Positions 1-4,595 of a stretch of DNA of 7,122 nt are shown piece by piece; within the stretch, counting starts at the first letter, position 1; every line of letters starts with the position of its first letter. Location: NCBI GenBank assembly GCA_902767285.1, contig CACXHC010000032.1:1-7122 (forward strand). The letters are read 5' to 3'. Source of the stretch: an uncultured Ruminococcus sp. (GTDB lineage Bacteria > Bacillota > Clostridia > Oscillospirales > Acutalibacteraceae). The notes beneath the pieces were generated by a model that was not told the DNA's origin, searched no databases, and worked only from the letters and a program-made list of their open reading frames with translations. Position numbers and translations under genes: made by a program.

Positions 1-32
1 ACATAAAATTTATATAGTAAAAGTTTTTTTTG

Positions 33-58
33 CTTCTTTTTTTTTCAAAAAAAAGAAG
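33..58. repeat. A/T hairpin, CTTC-T8 / A8-GAAG
   Basis: A perfect 12-base-pair inverted repeat: CTTC plus eight T at 33-44, then a two-base centre and eight A plus GAAG at 47-58. An outer TTGCTT (30-35) could instead pair with AAGCAA (66-71). It lies beyond the 3' end of the minus-strand deacetylase. Neither strand has a U-run after the stem, so it is not a standard terminator. It may help end the deacetylase transcript or belong to a gene left of the window. Confidence 0.45.
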
Positions 59-88
59 AGAAAATAAGCAACAAATCGGAAATTCCCC

Positions 89-111
89 GGGGCTGTTTTT
101 TTCACAGCCCC
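89..111 (-). terminator. Hairpin after deacetylase gene, probable 3' end structure
   Basis: GGGGCTGT (89-96) pairs perfectly with ACAGCCCC (104-111), giving an 8-base-pair GC-rich stem with a 7-base loop, ten bases downstream of the deacetylase stop codon. In the sense of the deacetylase transcript the loop is A-rich and the stem is followed by GGGGAATTTC, not a U-run. Position and strength suggest a transcript-end or RNA-stabilising hairpin, but canonical intrinsic termination is not supported. Confidence 0.45.
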
Positions 112-121
112 ACACAGTACC

Positions 122-1042
122 TCATTTTTTATGAGAATTTGTTTGGTCATATAGTTCTTTGGCGAGTCCTGTGTATTTTTCCGAAGATTTGGAACTCACG
201 GTTGTATCTGTGCTTTCCATAATTGATGATGTTATATCGGCGGCAGTTGGAACAGCAGTTTCCGAAGAGTTTGAACTTTCGGCTTCATCACAAATCATCA
301 TGCCGGTGTGGTCTGTGTGATATTTCCCTTTGGGCAGCAGCTGAGATATTGGTACAATCTCGTATCCCTGCGACTTGATATATTCGATAACTTGCGGAAG
401 TGCTTCAGGAGTATTTTTTGCTCCGTTGTGCATCAAAATTATTGCTCCGGGAGCAAGATTAGATTTCACTTTTTCCAAAATTTCCGCCGGAGATGGGTCT
501 TGCCAGTCAAGCGAATCAATACTCCATTGAACACAATACATTCCCATAGAATTTACACAGTCCACAACATTGTTGTCGTAATCTCCGTAAGGCGGTCTGA
601 AAAGAGTCGGATTTTTGCCCGTCAGTTTTTTGACTTCGTTGTTGCAGATTTCAACTTCGGAATGCATATCATCACCGGTTAATTTTGTCATGTATGGGTG
701 TGTGTCGGAGTGATTGCCTATATCATGCCCCGCCGCTGAGATTTTCTTTACGTCATCAGGATATTGACGCACCCAATCTCCAACAAGAAAAAACGTGCTT
801 TTTACGTTGTACTTGCTTAATATGTCGAGTAATTTTGGTGTTTCATCGTTTCCCCAAGCAGCGTCAAAGCTGAGCGAAACTTGCTTTTTGTCGGTTTCAA
901 CGCAATATACGGGGATATGTCGTTCGCCGGCGTTTACTTGTATGGCTGTGCGGTTTATTCCCGATATTCCGGCACCTATCAGCACGGTAAATACAGCAGT
1001 CAAAACAGCGAGTCTTTTTTTTGTTAGTATGAAAACTTTCAT
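122..1042 (-). CDS. Membrane-anchored polysaccharide deacetylase, PdaB-like (NodB domain, CE4 family)
   Basis: 306 residues, start ATG at 1042-1040. Residues 1-10 are basic (KKR) and 11-28 hydrophobic, so the protein is probably exported and held by an uncleaved signal anchor. The NodB domain covers about 50-237 with all five motifs visible: SFDAAWGND (58-66, catalytic Asp60), HSDTH (111-115, zinc-binding His111 and His115), RPPYG (149-153), the W-x5-DW segment (173-180) and LMHNG (203-207, His205). CE4 enzymes remove acetyl groups from N-acetylated sugars in peptidoglycan, chitin or similar polymers. The usual second Asp of the TFDD motif is Ala61; the FDxxWG form is typical of PdaB-type sporulation-associated members, so catalysis is likely but the substrate is open. 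Residues about 256-290 are a Ser/Thr-rich linker ending in a short basic tail, an extension beyond the usual domain. It stands alone on its strand and diverges from the surface-protein gene. Confidence 0.88.
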   Translation of the reverse strand: MKVFILTKKRLAVLTAVFTVLIGAGISGINRTAIQVNAGERHIPVYCVETDKKQVSLSFDAAWGNDETPKLLDILSKYNVKSTFFLVGDWVRQYPDDVKKISAAGHDIGNHSDTHPYMTKLTGDDMHSEVEICNNEVKKLTGKNPTLFRPPYGDYDNNVVDCVNSMGMYCVQWSIDSLDWQDPSPAEILEKVKSNLAPGAIILMHNGAKNTPEALPQVIEYIKSQGYEIVPISQLLPKGKYHTDHTGMMICDEAESSNSSETAVPTAADITSSIMESTDTTVSSKSSEKYTGLAKELYDQTNSHKK

Positions 1043-1056
1043 CTTGCTGAAATTCG

Positions 1057-1061
1057 CCTCC
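1057..1061 (-). promoter_or_regulatory. Ribosome binding site of the deacetylase
   Basis: CCTCC on the plus strand reads GGAGG on the coding strand. It lies 14 bases before the ATG, longer than usual, but no other in-frame ATG, GTG or TTG is better placed, so the ATG at 1042 is retained. Confidence 0.6.
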
Positions 1062-1090
1062 GTTTTATTTTTGAGAATGTGACGTATTAA

Positions 1091-1120
1091 TATCTATGCA
1101 AAAACAAATTAATAATATTC
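1091..1120 (-). promoter_or_regulatory. Possible sporulation-type promoter of the deacetylase
   Basis: On the minus strand GAATA (1120-1116) is followed after 17 bases by CATAGATA (1098-1091), about 50 bases before the start codon. This resembles the -35/-10 pattern of SigE/SigG-family promoters, which drive pdaB in Bacillus subtilis. The -10 match is imperfect and the region is very AT-rich, so this is a suggestion only. No convincing sigma-A promoter was found on this strand. Confidence 0.25.
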
Positions 1121-1232
1121 GTGCAAAAGTTAAAATCTTGTATCTATATTGTTAAAAAAATGTAATAAATTATTGTGTAAAAGTAACTAAAAATTGTCGT
1201 AAAATTTGTTTAAGCAATATTTCTGTAATAAC

Positions 1233-1261
1233 TTGCATAAAATTTCATGTTGTTGTATAAT
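1233..1261 (+). promoter_or_regulatory. Sigma-A-type promoter P1
   Basis: TTGCAT (1233-1238), a 17-base spacer and a perfect TATAAT (1256-1261). Transcription would begin near 1268. It points to the terminator-like hairpin at 1317-1352, the two tiny reading frames and, if read-through occurs, the large surface-protein gene. Confidence 0.65.
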
Positions 1262-1267
1262 TAGCGT

Positions 1268-1352
1268 GTGGGAAAACCGTAGGATTTTTAGAAATTTTGA
1301 TGTCTGAAAAGAGATTCGGGAACAATTTAGCAATAATTGTTCTCGCTTTTTT
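1268..1352 (+). ncRNA. Candidate short transcript or attenuated leader, about 85 nt
   Basis: The interval runs from the predicted start of P1 to the end of the T6 run after the hairpin at 1317-1352. A consensus promoter and an intrinsic-terminator-like hairpin 85 bases apart define a small RNA unit, or the terminated form of a leader for downstream genes. I recognise no known riboswitch or sRNA family in it. It overlaps the 5' part of the 38-codon frame, so the unit may instead be coding, or both. Confidence 0.35.
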
Positions 1353-1416
1353 GTCTTATTTGTTATTCCCGCATTGTATGCTTTTTGCATTAATTCATAA
1401 AAGCATTACTGTATGA
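1300..1416 (+). CDS. Candidate small membrane protein, 38 aa
   Basis: ATG at 1300, TGA at 1414-1416. The product begins MSEKRFGNN (polar, net basic), continues with a hydrophobic stretch at residues 10-32 rich in Leu, Ile, Phe and Ala with one Pro-His at 24-25, and ends HKSITV. This is the layout of a single-pass membrane peptide with a cytoplasmic N-terminus. It lies 32 bases after the predicted P1 start. Its stop overlaps the start of the next small frame as ATGA, an arrangement typical of translational coupling. Against it: the only upstream Shine-Dalgarno-like bases (AGGA at 1281-1284) are 15 bases away, and T-rich DNA yields hydrophobic codons by chance. A terminator-like hairpin lies inside the frame. 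I recognise no homologue. Confidence 0.35.
   Translation: MSEKRFGNNLAIIVLAFLSYLLFPHCMLFALIHKSITV
1317..1352 (+). terminator. Intrinsic terminator-like hairpin within the leader
   Basis: CGGGAACAATT (1317-1327) pairs with AATTGTTCTCG (1335-1345), 11 base pairs including one G-U, with a 7-base loop, followed by C and six T (1347-1352). This is a good intrinsic terminator for plus-strand transcripts from P1. It lies within codons 6-18 of the 38-codon frame, so translating ribosomes could block its folding. Confidence 0.65.
1378..1406 (+). repeat. Hairpin ATGCTTTT / AAAAGCAT
   Basis: An 8-base-pair perfect stem (1378-1385 with 1399-1406) and a 13-base loop. Seven T follow at 1421-1427, but 14 bases away, so terminator function is doubtful. 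The hairpin ends seven bases before the ATG of the 25-codon frame. Confidence 0.35.
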
Positions 1417-1490
1417 GGGGTTTTTTTCTGCTTATTGTTGCATTGACGATTTTGGGGATTTTTTGTATAATCATTATGATGGCGAGATAA
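1413..1490 (+). CDS. Candidate small membrane protein, 25 aa, overlapping the 38-aa frame
   Basis: ATG at 1413, TAA at 1488-1490. The peptide starts MRGFF, is almost entirely hydrophobic through residues 4-23 (Leu, Ile, Val, Phe, Met, one Cys) and ends in Ala-Arg. A single positive charge near each end of an uninterrupted span of about 20 residues is typical of tiny single-span membrane proteins. The start overlaps the upstream stop as ATGA and there is no separate ribosome binding site, so translation would rely on coupling. The promoter P2 for the surface protein lies inside this frame, which argues that the frame could be incidental. No homologue recognised. Confidence 0.33.
   Translation: MRGFFLLIVALTILGIFCIIIMMAR
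1443..1471 (+). promoter_or_regulatory. Sigma-A-type promoter P2 of the surface-protein gene
   Basis: TTGACG (1443-1448), a 17-base spacer, TATAAT (1466-1471); one mismatch to consensus overall. Transcription would start near 1478, giving a leader of about 77 bases before the ATG at 1555. P2 start also falls before the GTG at 1492 by only 14 bases, with no ribosome binding site, supporting the later start for the gene. Confidence 0.7.
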
Positions 1491-1543
1491 TGTGATAAAG
1501 TGGAGAAGAATAAGTAAAAAGATTTATTTTTTTTTAAAGAAAA

Positions 1544-1548
1544 GAGGA
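1544..1548 (+). promoter_or_regulatory. Ribosome binding site that fixes the surface-protein start
   Basis: GAGGA at 1544-1548, inside AAAGAGGA, sits six bases before the ATG at 1555. The ATG at 1549 abuts the site and is too close. The GTG at 1492 has no such site. The start at 1555 is therefore preferred, removing 21 residues from the longest possible frame. Confidence 0.75.
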
Positions 1549-1554
1549 ATGAAA

Positions 1555-4386
1555 ATGAGCGATTACAATGATGAAACTAATCTGACTGATGAAGAAGTTG
1601 CTGAGGCGATTGCAAATGCCAAAGCCAAAAAGAAGGCAGAGAAAAACCGAAAAAATAAAAGATTTGACAAAAAGTCAAAAAGCCTTGATGCGGAATCATC
1701 AAACGATTTGCTGAACGAAAGCAATACGGCAGCTCAACTTGAGGATGAAGAGGACGAAACTCCTGCCATGAAAAGTGCAAAGTCTTTTTCAAACGCATTC
1801 TCTGAGGCTAAAAAGAAAAGAGAAAAAGATCTTCTCACTAAAAAAGTTCCCGAAAAGTCTGAACCCTCCGATTCGGAAGATGACGAAGATGATGACGATA
1901 ACGATGACGAAAAACTCATTGCCTCGGTTCCCGATGATGACGAAGATGTTGATTTCGATGATGACGAGTACGAATACGAGGAAGATGACGATGAGGAAGA
2001 GTCCGAAGACGATGACGATGAGGACGAATACGAGTACGAATATGAAGAAGATGACGATGACGAAGACGATGAAGATGATGAAGAAATAGTCGAGGAAGAT
2101 GACGAGGACGACGAAGAGGACGAGGACGAAGACGGAATCTTCGAAACCGATGACGAAAATGCAGGCTATGTAACAGCGGTTGATGTCGATGATGATGACG
2201 AAAACGATGAAGATGATGACGATGAAGAAGAGGAAGAAGAAGAGGACGACAGCACGTTCTCAACCAAGACAAAAGTCATTATTGGAATAATAATCGCCAT
2301 TTTGGTCGTAGCTATCGTTTTCGCAATCGGAGCTTTCATGAAAGGCACCGGCGGAAATAACAAAAACACATCTTCTGTTGTGTCTGCTGTTGAGGGCGAG
2401 ATAACAAGCGTTAAGTTTGCAGAATCTTCCATCAGCATTAAAGTCGGCGAAACAACAGATCTTAAAATCGTGGTTGAACCCGCAGACGCAAAAGACAAAA
2501 CATTCAAACTTAAATCAAATGATGAAACAATCGCAAAAGTTACCGAGGAAGGCAAGGTTATCGGTATTGCTTCCGGTAGCACAACAATAACAGCAACACT
2601 CAAGAGCAATCCGACAATGACGGCTTCAATTGTCGTAAACGTTATTGATGAAGAGCAAAGCACACTCAACACATTCAACAAATTCGTAAATGATGTTATT
2701 GACGGTACAACAGATATAGACCCCGATTCCGAAACCGATACAGAAGAATCTGATTCTGAAGAGCAAGAGGGCGATGAAGATTCGGAAAAAGATTCCGAGT
2801 CCGACACCGATACAGCTAAAAAAGTCAAGATTCCTTCGCATATCCTTACAGGAAACAAAATCGAAGATTTCGACAGTGACGGCGAACTCGAACTCGCTCT
2901 CTACTACGAGCCGAATACCGATAACGCAGAACCGCTTGTAAGAATTTTCCGTATGGCAAGTGAAGATGAAGAAGTTGAAACAGATTCCGAAGAGGAAGTT
3001 CAGTACGATGAATTCGGTAATGTTATCGAAAGCACAAATTCCGATAAATCTACCGAAGAAGATAAAACTTCTGATAAAGATAAATCTTCCGCAGAGAAGA
3101 AACTCACCGAAGTTGAACAGTACACCGAACGTTATATGACCATTTATTCGTCTATCGAATCAACTTCGGCATCTACTCCTTGGAATACGACTTATCTCGA
3201 AATCAAGGAAGGCGAGCAGGCAACTGCAAGAGTTAAGATTCTCTCCGCAGGCTACAAAAATCCCACTTACACTTATGAATCTGAGGACGAGGAAATCGCA
3301 ACGGTAGACGCTCAGGGCAATATCAAAGGCGTTAAACCCGGTACTGTATTCATCACAGTTGGTTCTGCACTCAACTCCGAGGCAACAGCTAAAATCAAAG
3401 TAAGAATCAAGGACGACACGGATCTCCTTGACGATTATCTTGCAGATATTCCTGTTGTAAATTCAACAAACGATAGCGTATTCCCCACAGAAACTCTCAC
3501 GGGCAAAGCAATCGTGGATATTGATAACGATGGCGTGAGCGAACTTCTCCTTAGATTCCAGTACAGCGACAACGTTGAAACAATCAACATGATAAAGGTT
3601 GAGAACGAAAAATGCGTATGCTACAAAACATACAATAATCTCTCAGATCTTTACGAGTATAACGAGGGCAACGGCTCTTATACTAACTCGATTCTTGTTC
3701 ACTACACAACCGGAAAAGTTTGCATGGACTACAAAGCAGTTACCGCAAAAGAAGGTTCTCAGTCTAAAGCAACAGAGGAGAAAATTCTCTCTATCGAGAG
3801 CGGCGGTACACTCAGCGAACTTGTGAACTTCAGAACAACAACAGACATTACAACAAAGAAAGTTACTTCCGAAGTAATCATCGACAACAGAACAACGAGC
3901 AGTACATCGAGCGAAGAAGAGTCCGACAGCGATTACGAATACGAAGAAGAATCCGATTCCGATGAGCAGAACGATACAACATCGCATATCGATGAGGACG
4001 AGGACGGATACGATGACGAAACAGGCGAGTATTTCGGTTCTTACGCAGCATTCACATTTGATGAAATCGAAGCAAACGGAATCGACATGACAAACAAAAA
4101 GCCTGAGAAAATTCTCCCGCAGGTTGTTGCGGCTCCCGATGATGAAGATGAGGACAACGACGATACCACTTCCGAGGACGAGGACAACGACAACGATACA
4201 GCAAGTCAGAACGATGATGACGATGACGAGCCTGTAACATCAAGAGTTACTACCGAAGTAACAGAAGAAACAACAAAATATTTTGTAAATGGTACACCTG
4301 TTGACCAGAGTGTTTATGAAGAAGTTTTGACAAGATACTCTGCAACTTACAGTGTATGGAGTGCATGGGAGCCTGCTGGCAACTAA
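1555..4386 (+). CDS. Large acidic single-pass surface protein with two Ig-like (Big_2) domains
   Basis: 943 residues from ATG 1555. In order: a Lys-rich, probably helical segment (about 10-42, with a second basic patch 85-100); an acidic tract (107-232) in which about three quarters of residues are Asp or Glu by hand count; a membrane span (240-262); Big_2-like domain 1 (about 282-364, ending in the typical GKVIGIASGSTTITAT strand pattern); an acidic linker (387-419); a DxDxDG loop (Asp438, 440, 442); a second Glu/Ser/Lys linker; Big_2-like domain 2 (about 544-618, VDAQGNIKGVKPGTVFITV); a second DxDxDG loop (Asp655, 657, 659); a third loop (Asp813, 815, 817); an acidic tail (861-891); and a less charged C-terminus (904-943) with Tyr and Trp residues. 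The Ig-like domains imply that the C-terminal part is outside the cell and the acidic N-terminal region inside. The loops may bind Ca2+. No LPXTG or catalytic motif is visible. An adhesin, matrix or ion-binding surface role is plausible, but the function is unknown. It has its own promoter P2. Confidence 0.85.
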   Translation: MSDYNDETNLTDEEVAEAIANAKAKKKAEKNRKNKRFDKKSKSLDAESSNDLLNESNTAAQLEDEEDETPAMKSAKSFSNAFSEAKKKREKDLLTKKVPEKSEPSDSEDDEDDDDNDDEKLIASVPDDDEDVDFDDDEYEYEEDDDEEESEDDDDEDEYEYEYEEDDDDEDDEDDEEIVEEDDEDDEEDEDEDGIFETDDENAGYVTAVDVDDDDENDEDDDDEEEEEEEDDSTFSTKTKVIIGIIIAILVVAIVFAIGAFMKGTGGNNKNTSSVVSAVEGEITSVKFAESSISIKVGETTDLKIVVEPADAKDKTFKLKSNDETIAKVTEEGKVIGIASGSTTITATLKSNPTMTASIVVNVIDEEQSTLNTFNKFVNDVIDGTTDIDPDSETDTEESDSEEQEGDEDSEKDSESDTDTAKKVKIPSHILTGNKIEDFDSDGELELALYYEPNTDNAEPLVRIFRMASEDEEVETDSEEEVQYDEFGNVIESTNSDKSTEEDKTSDKDKSSAEKKLTEVEQYTERYMTIYSSIESTSASTPWNTTYLEIKEGEQATARVKILSAGYKNPTYTYESEDEEIATVDAQGNIKGVKPGTVFITVGSALNSEATAKIKVRIKDDTDLLDDYLADIPVVNSTNDSVFPTETLTGKAIVDIDNDGVSELLLRFQYSDNVETINMIKVENEKCVCYKTYNNLSDLYEYNEGNGSYTNSILVHYTTGKVCMDYKAVTAKEGSQSKATEEKILSIESGGTLSELVNFRTTTDITTKKVTSEVIIDNRTTSSTSSEEESDSDYEYEEESDSDEQNDTTSHIDEDEDGYDDETGEYFGSYAAFTFDEIEANGIDMTNKKPEKILPQVVAAPDDEDEDNDDTTSEDEDNDNDTASQNDDDDDEPVTSRVTTEVTEETTKYFVNGTPVDQSVYEEVLTRYSATYSVWSAWEPAGN
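1873..2250 (+). repeat. Asp/Glu low-complexity tract in coding DNA
   Basis: About 126 codons made mostly of GAT, GAC, GAA and GAG in irregular order. An EYEYEE(D)n block occurs twice with a 22-residue offset (around 1969-1995 and 2029-2061), an imperfect internal duplication. The non-acidic islands are a short KLIASVP segment and GIFETDDENAGYVTAVDV near the end. Synonymous codons alternate, so the amino-acid composition rather than a simple DNA repeat appears to be maintained. Confidence 0.75.
4135..4227 (+). repeat. C-terminal acidic repeat region
   Basis: Codons for residues 861-891 of the surface protein. The units EDEDNDDTTS and EDEDNDNDTAS form an imperfect tandem repeat, followed by a run of six Asp. 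It is separate from the N-terminal acidic tract and lies on the presumed extracellular side. Confidence 0.6.
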
Positions 4387-4403
4387 TGTAATAGCGAACT
4401 TTA

Positions 4404-4439
4404 TTGGGGAAACCTTTTTTGAAAAAAAGGTTTCCCCAA
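4404..4439 (+). terminator. Long hairpin after the surface-protein gene
   Basis: TTGGGGAAACC plus T-run (4404-4420) pairs perfectly with A-run plus GGTTTCCCCAA (4423-4439): about 16 base pairs closing a very small loop, 18 bases after the stop codon. The T-run is in the ascending arm and no T-run follows the stem, so it is not a textbook intrinsic terminator. I have an impression that hairpins of this type recur in Oscillospiraceae genomes; I cannot test this here. Acts most likely as a 3' end or RNA-stability element. Confidence 0.5.
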
Positions 4440-4476
4440 ACCCTTTCTAAAAAACTTTAGTAATGTTTGGGCTTTT
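4435..4476 (+). terminator. Alternative hairpin CCCAAAC / GTTTGGG with short T-run
   Basis: CCCAAAC (4435-4441) pairs with GTTTGGG (4465-4471), followed by CTTTT. An inner CTAAA/TTTAG stem lies in the loop. It shares CCCAA with the descending arm of the preceding hairpin, so only one of the two can form at full length. Could be the actual terminator; the T-run is short. Confidence 0.35.
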
Positions 4477-4509
4477 ATTGAATTTTTTCTAAAAAATATA
4501 AGAAAATAT

Positions 4510-4538
4510 TTGACTACAAGAAAAGATTGTAATATAAT
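4510..4538 (+). promoter_or_regulatory. Sigma-A-type promoter of serC-serA
   Basis: TTGACT (4510-4515), a 17-base spacer and TATAAT (4533-4538). Transcription would start near 4545, giving a leader of about 50 bases ahead of serC. No other promoter is evident before serA. Confidence 0.8.
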
Positions 4539-4545
4539 AACTTAT

Positions 4546-4592
4546 GTACTTGATTTTTTAGGAGTACAAAAATTTTTTTTGGAGGCTGTACT
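4546..4592 (+). promoter_or_regulatory. serC leader with one AGTAC and two GTACT partners
   Basis: AGTAC (4563-4567) can pair with GTACT upstream (4546-4550) or with GTACT downstream (4588-4592). The downstream pairing places the GGAGG ribosome binding site (4581-4585) in the loop and the start codon four bases after the stem. Stems are only five base pairs, so regulation is speculative. No T-box or known riboswitch is recognised. Confidence 0.25.
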
Positions 4593-4595
4593 ACA

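Larger units (their letters stand above)
1043..1554. other. Divergent intergenic region, 512 bases
   Basis: The region between the minus-strand deacetylase and the plus-strand surface protein. The part nearest the deacetylase holds its ribosome binding site and a weak promoter candidate. From about 1121 to 1232 only AT-rich sequence is visible. From 1233 onward the plus strand carries a promoter, a terminator-like hairpin, two tiny hydrophobic reading frames, a second promoter and the surface protein's ribosome binding site, each listed separately. A 67-codon minus-strand frame at 1187-1390 lacks a ribosome binding site and is not called. Confidence 0.7.

Noticed and set aside
1268..1352. Known riboswitch or T-box ahead of the surface protein
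   Set aside because: No recognisable conserved core of any common family was found and the RNA is too short for a T-box.
1187..1390. Minus-strand 67-codon frame in the divergent region
   Set aside because: No ribosome binding site, no promoter in place, and it runs antisense to the clearer plus-strand promoter and hairpin.
1873..2250. Simple-sequence DNA repeat or CRISPR-like array
   Set aside because: No fixed repeat unit or spacers; codons vary synonymously and the reading frame stays open, so it is a protein low-complexity tract.
1916..2272. Minus-strand 118-codon frame rich in His, Arg and Leu
   Set aside because: It is the reverse complement of the Asp/Glu codon tract; its composition is an artefact of GAT/GAC/GAA/GAG read backwards, and it has no ribosome binding site.
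2166..2858. Minus-strand 230-codon Ser-rich frame
   Set aside because: Lies wholly opposite the surface-protein gene; poly-Ser comes from antisense Asp/Glu codons. No domain is recognisable.
4539..4595. Serine-responsive T-box or riboswitch ahead of serC
   Set aside because: The leader is only about 50 bases, with no T-box sequence and no terminator between promoter and start.
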